The notes beneath the pieces are model-generated. The model was not told the DNA's origin. It saw only the letters and a list, made by a program, of their open reading frames with translations, and ran no database searches. From contig NMRA01000011.1 of the NCBI GenBank assembly GCA_002633005.1, positions 294,284-358,283 of the forward strand: a stretch of DNA of 64,000 nt, written 5' to 3'. Within the stretch, counting starts at the first letter, position 1; each line of letters begins with the position of its first letter. The position numbers were made by a program, and so were the translations under genes. This DNA comes from Phoronis australis. Lineage: Eukaryota > Phoronida > Phoronidae. This document shows positions 48,400 to 61,219 of this stretch, in pieces.

Positions 48400-51300
48400 C
48401 CATGTTTTCTTTTTTAAAAGCAATGACCACAATTCATTAGTAATAAATATTTGGGGTGAAATCTGTTTTTTACCAAGCAACAAAAGGGGTTTGCGCGGCT
48501 AATTAGTAATTATACGTGTTTTACTAATCTATAATCCAGTAAAAATTCCCGAACAAACCTTGATTTAACATTAGTACTCGTTTCTTCGTTTGGTCGACCT
48601 TTGCCATGTGTTTTGTATTTCTGATCCCTCACCGAAGGAAGGCCGAGTTCGCATTACCCTATATTTTATCACTGAACTATTTCATTAATTGAATACAGAC
48701 GGCGGGGGGTCACTGGAGTACATATGTATTTTATAAGCCGACAGTCTTGTAAAGATACAATATACGTCTGTGTACACTTTCGGCAGGACTCCATGAATGA
48801 AGCCATTTTATCTAAATACTTGCGCTTTGAACTTTTGTTAGTTTGCCCCGAAGCAATTCAGGTGAGACGATCGCCTAGCAACGACAAATAGTAGGCAATA
48901 GTTGTAAGTTAATTGAAGTTTTTCGATCGATTTACGGGGCCAATTAAAACTGGGGTCATTGAAATGCTGCTTTTGAGTTTAACTTTTGTCCAGCAATTGA
49001 TAAGAAATGCAAAACAATGAAAATTGAGCTGCGCCGACAAAAGACATCTCTTATGTGATGATCTTCTGAGAAAATTCATTAGAAAGATGAGCAACTATTA
49101 AGATTTTGCTGTAAAATATTTCATAGAACAGATCAAATGATACATTCGAAAAATTGTTTCACTTCAAAAAAATATATACTATACATCTCTCGTCTGATCA
49201 AATGCCATTTCAAATTTGAAATATTAATTTAAGTTTTCAACGAGTTCAAATTGTACTCTAGGACTACGTGATCGAAAGCGCGAAAAAAAAACTTTGAACA
49301 AAGGCAACAGTTGAAACGCAAAAGCCCAAGTAAATACGATTCTGTAGTAGATAACGCTAAGGTTGAAACAGGTTATATTTGCATTGTTTAGGGTCACGTG
49401 AATGTCGAATAATTTACTTCAATTCGTTGCGGTGTAATTTTTGTTTAAGACCAGTAAAAATTGTAAATTTAAGGGGGATGCAAAATTAAGTGCCCATTGG
49501 TTTCATCAGCATGTTCCATAACCGTGTATACAATAGGCAACACTTAAACACTGAACTTATTCTGCTTCCGTGAATTTAGATCTTCGTCATACATTGAACA
49601 TTATCCTGCCGAAGATCGGCAAAAAATACCACCTGCCGTGTATATTTTGGATGTCTCCCATTGCGTCTTGATGCAACAAATAATTATGAGTCAAATCGAC
49701 AACTGAATCAATTAAATGCCACAAACATTACGCGAAGGTAACTGAAAAATAGATATCTAACGACTTAGATTTTACCTGATGCCGTTCAGTTGTACATTAT
49801 GAGTGGTTAGAGACCTAAAATAAGGTGGCCGTCACAATATTAATAATACTTTGGTGGCAGAAAGATGCTCCAGATATCTGGCTTTTCACACCAAACGCCC
49901 ATTGTTACAAATGATGTACGCTAAACGTGTGTCATTGTCTCCTTTCTTCTCTACTTTCTTTCTTTTTTCTTTCACATAGACTTTTCTCTCTCTCACTTAT
50001 ATTTTTTATCTCGTTGAAACGTGTGTTCTTGTTGTCTGTGGGTGGTACACGATACGACGAGCGTTTTGTTTGTGTTCGTTTACACATTACAAACAAGATG
50101 TAATTTACTGACAAAAAATGATGGGTGTGTAAAATTACGATAGAATAACTTTTAGAAATTGTTGGTCTATCCAAGGTAAAATTTAAACTGAACTGTCAAT
50201 AGAAATCGCTATCGGCAGTTTCCCAAAGTAGATGCAGACGATCTAAATGTGCTACCACTCAACCATTAAACTGTGGAATTTCTCAAAAATGTGCACTTAA
50301 ATTCGGTTAGCATTTGACAGAATTTCCAGAAATTGTGTCACCCATTAGCAACTTTCTTTTCTTCGTAAGTGTTAATGCCTTATATACATTTATTTTTAAA
50401 CAAAATGAGTCTTGCGTTTATGACTGCTCCAAATTATAGAATCATGATATTCTTTTGTTCATTTTGAGCAGATGGTGAAAATAATTGAATAAAATTATTT
50501 CAGATGTGTTGCTGTATTTAAGTTTATTTGAGTACGTAAAATCAAAAAGTAACACAATTAATTCGGCAGTTTCCCCTGTCGACGTTAACTTACTTTATTG
50601 CGCCTATTATTTGATTAAACGACAATCGAAAATCATAAATTTGAACTACTATGGAAAGTTTTGGTTACCAATTCTACAGATGTATTCAAACTATTCATTC
50701 AGGTTAGCGCCTAAAAAAACTACGCTGTTCAATCGTCATTGAACACTTTCATACAATGCGCGAACTAGTTGACGGCTAGTAGCTCAGGTACATTTTCGAT
50801 CAATTAAAAGACTTTGTTTTCACACCGGTACAAAGGCACAGCGTTTGTGCCCAGTTAGTTCGTGGTTTCCTTAAAAACGACCTTTTCTAAGCACCCTTAG
50901 AAAACCACACTTCTCGTTGACAATGAATTCCATTGAAACTCCAGACTAGCCCGCAGTTGTCAGTAAGCTAACAATGGAGTATTTTTTCATTTGTTTTTCT
51001 AACCCTGTGTAGAAGAAATTTGGTCTGGCCTGATTTTTGTAAAGACACAATGCAAACCAGGCTCTTCTATAGTGGAGCAGTTTGTTGAGTAAATGTCGAC
51101 TTATTTCACGGCATGTAGGTGGTTTGCTAGGCGTGTTTAGATACGGCCATGTGTGAATAAAAATGTATAGGCTGTCATGAGAAAATTGCTAGTTTCTTTT
51201 TCACAATAGGTACACATAGTTTTATACCACTGGTACATGAATGCTTTATTTCAATAAGGCATCGGGTTACCCTCGTATTATAATGTTCAACCCAAAGTTT

Positions 51301-54300
51301 TCATGAGATGTATCGAACAGCATCATGGCCACGAGTTAGAGAAGATTGTTTTACAAATCTCACACCATGCGGAGTATTCTGAACAGGGAAAATGCCTTGG
51401 TCTGCACATGTATTCTATTGCCCTGTTGCCATCTTCACAGTGTCTACAATTCATAATCAATCCAAAATATCTCTACAATTGTCGACGCACACATACTTTT
51501 AACAATATAGCGTTCTATTTCGTTGGGATTTGACAAATAAAGTTTCATTCGCCACGTAACCTTTACAATTTCGTGTCAGCTGTTCACCAAAGCGCCATTC
51601 GCAGCTGATATCTATTTGTGAGTCATCGAAAAAAGGTTTGTTTATCCTAAAAACATTACACAACCTCTGCACAAGGACTTACCATTGCAAGAGTTCATAT
51701 TAATATTAAACAGGCTCACAGTACCAGTGGCGTGGCCGGTCATTACTCGACAGATAATGATTGTACACAACCTGTGTCATGCAATATACAAAGCAACAAA
51801 CATTCAACGAAACATGTCATAAAGAACACTTTATATGAACACGGTAAGATGTCGATAGCATGCTGGGGATTCCCGCCAAAATGGATGAGTGTGGATCTAG
51901 TCATGGCTCGTATCACGCATGGACCAGACACACAGTCATGCATTGCGGCGTAAGGTTGGTGCCGGTTTCGCTCGCCAGCTCCCGATCTCGGGCCGGGCAT
52001 GGCGTGCGTTCGTCAAAGCGTTCAGACGTTCTACTTTCATCAATCCCGTTCAACGTACATTGATTACGACTTAATTTGATGTCATTCATAATTAATGTAA
52101 AGAATTATGTATTCGTCGTCATATGGACGAATGTTACAATTGAAAATACACAAATATTCCGAATACGTTAGATTATCGCAAACGCGGTCGACACGGGGTC
52201 ACCAAATAGTATAAACATGGTTATACATCCAATCGATCAAACTTGCCGCACTCCGCTCCAGGGGTCACGCTGAATCATATTTAACATAGTTTTTTCCTGT
52301 TAAGAACGAACTTTCGCATCAAATTTGATCCTTCCTGTTGCGGTTCAGTTAAGTTCACTTCACAATCCCACTGTCGTGAAACACAAGAAACGTCTCCGTG
52401 AAATTAGATGTGCAAGTCTTTGCTAAAACTCCTGTTACGCCTGGGCTATCACTCGAAATGTAATAAATCGTTTCCCTTGTAAACCGTAGCTCTTCTTTTT
52501 CGACTTCTTTAGTGCCCGAAGGAGACACGAGTAATGTCCGATTGTGGTTCACTCTTGCAGAAAAGAGACGCTCCTATTGCGCATGTGCAACGCAGAAGTT
52601 GGATGCGCAGTGACAAAAACGAGGGCTTATGAAAATAGTAAAAGCCTTTTCATAATTCAACGCGTTTATAGATCGCCATTGCGAGAATCAATAGACATCA
52701 GGAAAAAAGCAGACTAACTCCCGTGCCGTTCAATAACATTGCGCACGCACTGAATCGACTTTGGAAGAGCTTGGCATATCTAGCAAACGCGACCGACCGT
52801 CCAATCAAGCACAGGACCTGAACTTATATTGGCATGGGTGCCCAGTATCCTATTCCAACTTGGTACGCTGCATGAATAAAGTGATCTGTGACCCGACAAC
52901 TTTTATATCTTGAGCTATAGACCACTGTGGGACAATCGACACCCTTTCAATTTATTTATAAGGCCGCGTTGGTCGGTTTGTTATCATAGGCGTTATTATT
53001 GCTGGCGGAGATTTGCTTATTAGTTCGTCATACGCGCCTTGTGAATAGAACACAATATTATCTAAACAAAACTAAAAATTCTATACATTCTTTTGCGTCC
53101 GTTTCCTTTAGAGTTCTATAGACGATTGATAGAAACTGATTGGTCTATACTTTCCCGCCTAAACTAATTTCTTTCGCCTCACCTATTTCTTGCGACAATG
53201 CAATCAAAAAACAGGTTTAGGAAAATTGTGTTAGTTTAACTAACCATGAAAATTGCATTAAACTGAAACGGCGTACTGTATTTGTCAAACAAAGATAAGT
53301 ATATATTTTCAAATCGGACCCATTTTTGGTTTCACATTAGAAAAAGGCACGAGCTAAAATCAGATTTTCTCAATTTGTTTGAACAGAGTTGTTCAAAACT
53401 GCCTATATGCAGATTTTTCATTTGACGTTTGCCCTAGTATATCTCAACTTTACCCTCAAAAAATAACAAAAAATACTAAAATAGGGAAATGTTTTTCCGT
53501 ATCATGACCTCTCTTAACAGAACAACTTGAACTTAAATCACCCCATCACGAATGATAACGGTTGATGAAAAATATTCTGATAATAATTTCGTTTTTCGTG
53601 TACCATACATGTTCTTCTTTCTAAAAAAACCCGACGAATCGTAACATTTTATATGTTTCAGTCAGGTAAGTACAAAGTTCAATCAGATAAAATACGAATC
53701 AAAGTATTCATTTTTATTTTTATAGGTTTTCAATTGTGATCACAGAAGTTAAATTCGTTGATACGTACTCAGAGGCTGTATACACGTTGTGGTTTACCCG
53801 AGTTTAATTAGTACGCGGTGAGCCATTGACAGGGATCACGTGACGTGCTCTGGTTTTTTCATATCCAATCACGCTGGGTAAGTCAGGAAAGGTCAATATC
53901 CTTTCACAATGACGAGCACGGGACCTGACCTATAACCTGCGAGTTCTTTGACACAGTTCCGTGCGAAATATATGTTTCAGGATTTTTTTTCGACGAACGT
54001 AGTTCAAATTAAGTTAATGCCTTTTTTCTTAATAATACAAATTGGTTGAGAATCATAACCGCCATGAAAACACGATAACGCCGGGTTCATTGGTCGTAAA
54101 ATAGGTCATACTCGTCAACAACGGCTGGGGTGAACAACATTATTCCGATAAATCAACACGATTTGTTTTCAACTTCCTATGCTTCTTTTTCAAATGCGAA
54201 TAAGTCAGAAACGCTTACTCGACTTACATCATTGAACTGTAGTTTTTTACGAAATTTTAAGACCAGGCCGCGATTTTAAAATCTAATCCCGGCACCAACG

Positions 54301-55990
54301 TGTGTTCTGGTGACTTGTGTATGCGTATTTCGACAATATTGCTCGGAGGGGTGGGTGTAAGCATGCTATCGACATCTGAAAGAAAAGGACACTACAAAAA
54401 ACGAGTCTAAGACTCAAGAAGTACTTACTCATTTTCCGCCACTTAGCCTTCGTCTTCATTACTATTGTCTCGTCGCAGAGGTCCTGTATGGAGGTTCCAG
54501 TCTCCGCAGCTCCCTTCTCCTCTGTCATCGCCGTTTTCACTAACCTCAGAATCCCACAAATCAATCACTTCGTACTTCGGCGTAGGCCAAAAAAACAACA
54601 GCCGTGACTCACATATTACAAGGAACGCAATGCACTAAACACCTTCTTTGATATGCGCATCGATATTTATACCGGAAACACAACATGTATTGTTTACACA
54701 CTCATTCTTGCTGCGATGTAAACAGCTGAGAAATCTGAGAGAAACTGGTAATCTCTCAGCATAGAATCCGTTATATACAGTCCAGAAGATGGCAGAGTCG
54801 GGTCGTATCCTGGCATGACACCTACTTGAACTAAATAGTTTATTAATTATTTCTATGGCCTCAGAAGCCCTTTTATCATGTACCTAATGCCATGACACAG
54901 TCAGTCAAGGATAACCCTGTGTTAACCTCGTTGTGGCTATTAATAGCATTACCTTAGCTCAGGGGTGATTCCCTCAGTGCGCATGTCGAACGTGGTTTAG
55001 TTTTACATAACGTAAACAGGCGAGTGTAGCTGCGCCAATAGAACGGTTTACAGACTACATACATTCAGATCAAATCATTGATAGGGAATAGCTGATCAAA
55101 ATTTGGCACAATCAACACTTATTCATTATGTGTTTATTGCAAACACGTTGTGATGTTCTTTTTGAGTTGCGTATTTACGAATAGGTTTCGTGGTAATTAT
55201 AGAATTCGACTGATGTGTTCTGTAGTGTTGTTGTGTGGTGAAAATGAGGATTCGTATACTGCTTTGCTGTGGATTCGTCGCTCACATCTCTAAGCTTGTT
55301 TGCATAACTTAAGACAATCAATGTTTCCTGGTTCTGCTTTCGCCAGACGCGTCTGTTGAATACCTGTATTTCAATTGATAACAAATATTTTGATATCTAC
55401 AGGTCTCACAGTGACTGGCTGAATGTGTTGATATAATCGGTCAACGTATTGCTCGGTCAACCTTCAACAACCCTAGGTCAAGGGTCACGGTGCGAACGTG
55501 ACCTGTGGTGACCCAATGACCATAAACTGTACAACCTACGCGGCTGCGGTTAAACAAACGCGATGGGCAAATGCAAACGATGAGTCCCAGGATCGTCCAG
55601 TCAAGACTAAATGACTCCACTGCCACCTACACCCCCGTGACGTAACTTGAATTGCGATATTTTCGAATAGTTTCCCTTCCGTTCCAGTAAGACAAAATAG
55701 AAACCCTACGCGTTTCAGTCCATATGTGATGTGCATTATTTTAGTGGCAATCTACTCGTAAACTTAGAGCATTTGAGTTTTCCTTTGGCATTTAAACATT
55801 ATCTCGGAATAGTTAAAAGAACTTCTGTCCGTTTATCAAAATTAGGGCTAGCACCTGTGTTATTTATTTTCTGGTTTAAATAAATTTGGCATTGTCGATA
55901 CGATAGCTCCAATCTGTTGTCATTGGTCTCAAACCCCCAACTTGCTATCAACAACTAGCGAAGTGCCACCATAAACTTGATGGTATTGGA
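48400..55990. other. Long non-coding stretch
   Basis: AT-rich with no recognisable gene. It includes a polypyrimidine tract at about 49938-49998 and unassigned open frames at 51.74-52.00 and 54.28-54.56 kb. The latter ends near gtaagtac, and an acidic alternative frame (YEVIDLWDSEVSENGDDR) stops soon after. Confidence 0.35.
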
Positions 55991-56011
55991 AAATCACCGT
56001 GTCCTGTCTCC

Positions 56012-56170
56012 CGTTCAGTAACGCTAGGACCTCGCTAAAAAGCAAGACTTCGCGAGATTACGTAAGACACTTATATTGCCGTGCATTTTAAATGAGAGCA
56101 CGTGACTTTGACTAGGTTTTGGCTAGGTCCTAGCGTAGGTCCTAGCGTAGGTCCTAGCGTCTACTGAACG
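56012..56170 (+). mobile_element. MITE, family M (copy 3, best preserved)
   Basis: 159 bp with clear TIRs: cgttcagtaacgctaggacc at the left and, inverted, cgttcagtagacgctaggac at the right. Internally caagacttcgcgagattacg and gagcacgtgactttgactag. The right end contains aggtcctagcgt three times in tandem (56125-56160). Confidence 0.85.
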
Positions 56171-56385
56171 CACGCTTGGTTTACGCTTTCCGATAATACC
56201 CTTTGTTCGCTTCAGTGTGTTCCAGTGGACGGATTCGCTATAGTAAAGGGCAACCGCAAACGAAACTGAGCTACGTCCCTTTATTAATTAATTAAAATTA
56301 GCTCAGCTCAGGTCAAGTCTGCGGCGAAAGTGAATTGTTGAGAGGATTTTGCCTCGTGGGTGGGTGAGGGCGAATGTCTTACGTC

Positions 56386-56540
56386 CTGTTCAGTGGCCAG
56401 TTTAGAGTTTTGTAAGACGCTAAAATCTCAACAAAGAAGCTAGCGATCACGTGTCTCGCTTGTCAAACACATGGCAATATCTCGCGAAGTCTTGCCGTGT
56501 TCTTGAGTTTTCGTAGATTTTCGTCTATACGGAATGCACG
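56386..56540 (+). mobile_element. MITE, family M (copy 4, diverged)
   Basis: Begins ctgttcagtggccagtttag and ends cgtctatacggaatgcacg, with gatcacgtgtctcgcttgtc and atctcgcgaagtcttgccg inside. It lies about 215 bp from copy 3 with its internal blocks in the opposite order (inverted). Confidence 0.55.
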
Positions 56541-57612
56541 CCTGGTGACCATACATTATCACAACATGCAGGCGATCAGGTGAGCTAAGAGCTTACCTTC
56601 GACAGCCAATTAAAATTAATTGCTGCATCGCCGGACAACAACAAATCTTTCTCGTTGGCTCATTCTAACCATGAACACTGAATTTACACAGGTCAGTGAG
56701 CATTTTACTCGCCTTGTGCGGGTAAGCGGCATAGGGCTGTGAGCAGATCTGTAATTGAGGATGAGAACTCAGCACGCAGTTACTGGTCTGCGCTCGCGCT
56801 AAGACTTGAACAAATATTCACCGGTGACGTCCTCAGCAGAATATCAGGGTAGGATCTCGTTGACAAGTCTGCGTATTTAGCCAAATAAACACCAAATGAA
56901 TTTTCTTTGTATTTTGGGAATATGTAGAATGCCTGTCTTAACAAAGTTTGACTTTAAACTTGTATAAGACTATAAAAGGATGTCCATACTTGACTAAATT
57001 CGAACATTGTATCTCAGAAATGGCTGATACCATGCCAAGGAATTGTTTTTAAAGTGTTCCACTTTTGAACGAAGGACTATCAAAAAATGAGATTTTTATG
57101 ATTTTTATTAAAAAACTCAAAATGTTGCCTAAAACAAAAATAAAATTATCAATTTAGAAAACTGCATCAGCATTTCTGGTCATGTCATTGATTGTTATTT
57201 TGCTATGGATTTGCCTTTCTTGTTTTGCTAAGTATTACTGAAAGAGACATGGTCGTGTTACCTTATATCAGATTGGTTAAATGTCAGAAATCAAATTGTA
57301 CATGGCTTTTTACTTTCAGAAAGTTCATTTTTTGTTTTTTCCAATCTGCCCTTACTTGGGTCACGTACTTTTTATTAAATTTAGAAAAAGAAGGTTACAT
57401 TGACATCAAAAGAATAACGTCAATGACACGACCAAATTTTATTTGATAAAAACAATGCAATTTATTTTTTCATTAAAAACATAAAAGTACTATTTTGATA
57501 CATTTCATGAAAAATGGAACGTTTTAAAAGTAATTCCTAATAGCGTTGTGGAGAACACTGTACAAAGCACATTATCTCAAAGTCTTTGTATGAAACCGAT
57601 CAGATGTGATGT

Positions 57613-57800
57613 TCACGGGATAAGCCAAATTTGGACATGATTTTTCGAGAGTCCTTCATAACCTACGGGCGTGACAGTCACTGCTCTAAAATTCTTTTCA
57701 CTGTAATCTTGGACTGAAACAAAAAATGCCTTAAGGAACGACTGGCGTTGGTTCACTCGTTTTACTTTCTTCTTCGTCCCGTGGCCGAAGGTGTATTCAG
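57613..57800 (-). CDS. Possible exon, unrecognised
   Basis: The minus frame EYTFGHGTKKKVKRVNQRQS continues to SVQDYSEKNFRAVTVTPVGY and stops after IWLIP. Good-looking composition, but no recognised domain. An acceptor-like cattttttgtttcag falls inside the frame, so the true exon structure is unclear. Confidence 0.22.
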
Positions 57801-58027
57801 CAGTTTTTATCATTATCAAAAAACAAATAATATTCCGACCAGTAAGAGTGAATCTGTTGTTGGCGCCGTGTTTTGTTCTCGTTAAATTTTATTTAACTTA
57901 TACTCTGAAACATTCTTGAATTAATTCTTGAAGTTACAATTCCTTTCCACTTGTTGCATTGGCGTGTAACCAAAAGTTGGTAACAAGCTGGAGACCATCA
58001 ACAAGACTCAAGTAATTTTCTAAAAGA

Positions 58028-58100
58028 GTAGCCTCCGTGCCCATTCAAACCTGTAATCCCGGCGGCCGCAATAACGCTCTGAGCTAAACCACACTGGATA
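58028..58100 (-). mobile_element. tRNA-like SINE head or tRNA-derived fragment
   Basis: The minus strand has ggtttagctcagagcg (A box, 58090-58075) and aggtttgaatgg (B box, 58052-58041) at the usual spacing of about 22 bp. No acceptor-stem pairing is evident, so this is read as a tRNA-derived retroposon head, not a tRNA gene. Confidence 0.45.
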
Positions 58101-58193
58101 AATGACAGAGTGTTATAAAAGGATACTAAGCCCTGTTTGGGCCTAAAAACCGATTTATCTATCCAATTCTCTGAACCAAATAATGCACTGTAA

Positions 58194-58212
58194 CACCCCC
58201 CCCCCTCCCCCC
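58194..58212. repeat. C-rich homopolymer tract
   Basis: A run of C interrupted by one T. Confidence 0.9.
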
Positions 58213-59598
58213 GACAACCCTCAAAAGTTCGGAGGACATTTTGAAAACTCTTTTCAAAACGTGGCCTCGCTTTTAGCGAATAACACGGCAACTGTGGGGA
58301 ACGACCACCTACCAAGAATCATAATGTCCTATAGGGATTCAGTATTTAGCCGGCTCTCAGTGTTTTTATCGTCCAAGATTAACGCCATTGGTGCATTAGT
58401 AGGTGAGAGAACGATGATTGGCTTAAATCATTAAAACATGGTTTGGTACCTTTAAGCATATTTAACTGGTAAAGTCAGCAATTGCGTGGCATACAACGGT
58501 GAGAATTGGCCATTTGTAATAAAATCACAAAAACACAGTGGATTTGTTTTATAGCTGTGCTCAAAGCTAATTTCAAAAAGTCTATCCAATCCAACGAGGA
58601 TCCCAAAATTGCGCTCATGTACTGAGATTGCAATCCGCCTCGCAATTGTGCAGATTTTTTACTATGATATACTAATAAAGTGTGTGCTAAAAATACTACC
58701 ACTCCGGAGACCCTCGCTCGGTCACAAATGGTTGTCGATCGTTTTCGTTTTTTGAAATTTTATTTCTGTTGAAATAACGCGTTACCTCCCAATTTGACAT
58801 CTGCACTTCCGGTTTATTATGAAAAATAAATCCGTTTTTTCAATGTTGGGCGCATTGTCCGCTTCATGCATTAGCTTTCAGTCAAAAAACTGTAGAAAAT
58901 CAGGCTACTATGCAACCCAAAATGCATTTTATGAGTACTTACAAACACGTACGTTGCCACTAGTCTAAGTTGCGTCGCATTTGGTTACAATATAGACCTA
59001 CGGTCACGTTACTGCCAACGTTCGTGCATTGCATTTCCACTAGTTTTAGAGGAAAACCAATAGCGGATTATGTAATTTAGACTTATACCAATACCTTGAT
59101 GCAGGTAATGACGGGTGTGTGAACGAACTGCACTGAAGAGTATTATTGCCGAACCCCCGGTTGCCGCACGGAACGTGTATAAACTCGCTGGGAATTTTTA
59201 GGGTGTGTCAAAATGACAAGACTGGTCAAATTTTTAGCAACGTACGTTAATTTCAAAAAACGCTTTGCAGTAACGTCCCTGCATCGTAACTGTAACAATG
59301 ATTCGAAGTCAAATCGAACTTAACATAACACTTATGTACAAGAAAGAGCTTGTAAAGTGAGTGTATGGGCCTACACATGAAATGCAAGGACTACACATCA
59401 TAAGTGAAATGCAGACGAGTGGCACTCCTGCATAAATTGCATTCATTTTCACATCTGTGGGAGATAAAAGAATGAGGTCACTGGCTCACGAAACATGTGA
59501 CGCTTCCTATGGGTCAACGGAATTTAAGTACATTTGTCATCTGTACAACCACTGCACACCGATAATGTAGGCGTCGCGAAACTCCTTGTGAATTCCCG

Positions 59599-60025
59599 TG
59601 TTAGGTTGCATGAAAATGTCCCAAATAGGGACTCAACTAAGTTCCTTAAATCTTTTGCGTACTTGTTTCGTTCTTTACTCACTGATGTAATATTTTTCTG
59701 TCATTTTATCTTTCTTATGAGGTACTCTTTGACCAAGGACATTTTATAATAATATAACTGAAACTGAGGCCTTAGTTCAGTCAAAATAAATAGGGACTTA
59801 GTCCTTAAATTAGGCACGTTGGAGGAAACGATCCATAATTAATTTCAAATAATAAAAATGATAATTCAACGAAGAGTTCACTCTCGATTTGTATCAAAAT
59901 TTGACTTAGTAATGAGACTTAAAAAGCATAAGAAAGGACAATCAGTGTTTTCACAAGTCCACAAATACGCAGTAGATTTAGGGAGCTTAGTTGAGTCCCG
60001 ATTTGGGACTGTTTCATGCGAACAG
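59599..60025. mobile_element. Foldback/MITE element of about 430 bp
   Basis: The left arm contains gcatgaaaatgtcccaaata ggga ctcaactaag and the right arm, inverted, gcatgaaacagtcccaaatc ggga ctcaactaag. Both continue ctcc/ttcc, ttaaatct and tgcgta.ttg. Arms are about 65 bp. A third agggacttagtccttaaa word lies in the core near 59793. No coding capacity. Confidence 0.8.
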
Positions 60026-60830
60026 GCACTGGATTTTTCTCCGAGGTAATTACCACCACGCAATCGATGGTGGTGCACATAAGTTTTACACCCGACGTCA
60101 GTTGATTCACGCGTGCGATGAGCTCGCAAATTGGTTCATGCTGCGTTTAACCCGACCGACTGGCATGAATATCCGTGAAACAATCTAATTCGATTAGGCA
60201 ATAATCGATAATATTTATTGGCCTGACCGGAAATGATAGCTGTGGTTTTGTTTCCTCGCTAATTATCCCATTATTGTTAATTACATTAAGTAATTAATAT
60301 CGATAAACTTTTTAGTGACACAGATTATTGTGAACCTTAATTAGGTTGTCTGTATGAGAAAACGGCCAATTGTTCGCAACAAAACATCAAATCAACAATC
60401 GGGTAATTAAGTGGATTTTAATTAAGACCAATTAATCCCATAATTGTTGTTCGCTAATGTTATATCGATACAGTTATTAATTGGTTATGTTTATCCCAGG
60501 AGTCGATGTTGAATGAAAATAGCTCAAAGGCTTCATAAAAAGTTCCTGTGCTCTTATGGTGTGTCTCAATCTGCGGTAACTTATACATTGCAAGTTTTTG
60601 TTAATTGAAACGAATAATGAGCACCTTACGCAATAGCAATTAACCCAGTTCTTCCAAACAACAACAGATGGCAGTCCTGTGCCTTGCTTACTGTGAATGA
60701 TAACAAGACACGTTGAGGTATATTTACCTTTAGACTATGCAAACACTTAAGACTTCACCTAGGTATTTTTGAAGCAGATGCCTTGAGCAATTTTATCAAT
60801 AGAACTGAAATGTGTAAAGAAATGAAATAC

Positions 60831-61213
60831 AGGGTGTCCCACTAAAATAACCTGAAACATGAGAACAACGAAATGCTTTTACTGGGAGCGAATGTTGATT
60901 TTCTCAGTTCCGCAATTCGAAAGCTTATTACACTAGGCGTTCAAGATGCCACATTTGATTTTTAATTCTAAGAATGAAAACTGTCGAATTTTGGCAAAAC
61001 ACGCATTCAGTTGAACAGGTTCATCGCAAGTATCGAAGAATTTTAGTCGCGGCAGCTAACGCGCCAACTCGGAGATCAGTTAAAGCGGCAAAACTGCATG
61101 AAACCGAGTTCCATAAAGGAGCAAACTTTCAACTTTGAACACTTGCCGCTATGCAACTGATCTCAACTTGTTCCAAACTGAGAAGAAAAGTGGTTACTGG
61201 ACTGAAAAGATTG
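60831..61213 (+). pseudogene. Decayed transposase-like fragment (IS630/Tc1-mariner-type helix-turn-helix?)
   Basis: Starts at acagggtgtccc, a sequence often seen at the ends of mariner-type elements. Then an open stretch from 60973 reads MKTVEFWQNTHSVEQVHRKY and ANAPTRRSVKAAKLHETEFH, with the V.RKYR...APTR.S....KF spacing of the N-terminal DNA-binding part of such transposases. A TGA follows GANFQL. I see no DDE catalytic part and no matching right end. Confidence 0.4.
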
Positions 61214-61219
61214 TCAAAT

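Noticed and set aside
54283-54564. Minus frame MICGILRLVKTAMTEE and an alternative acidic frame
   Set aside because: Competing frames, no domain, no clear acceptor; noted only within the non-coding entry.
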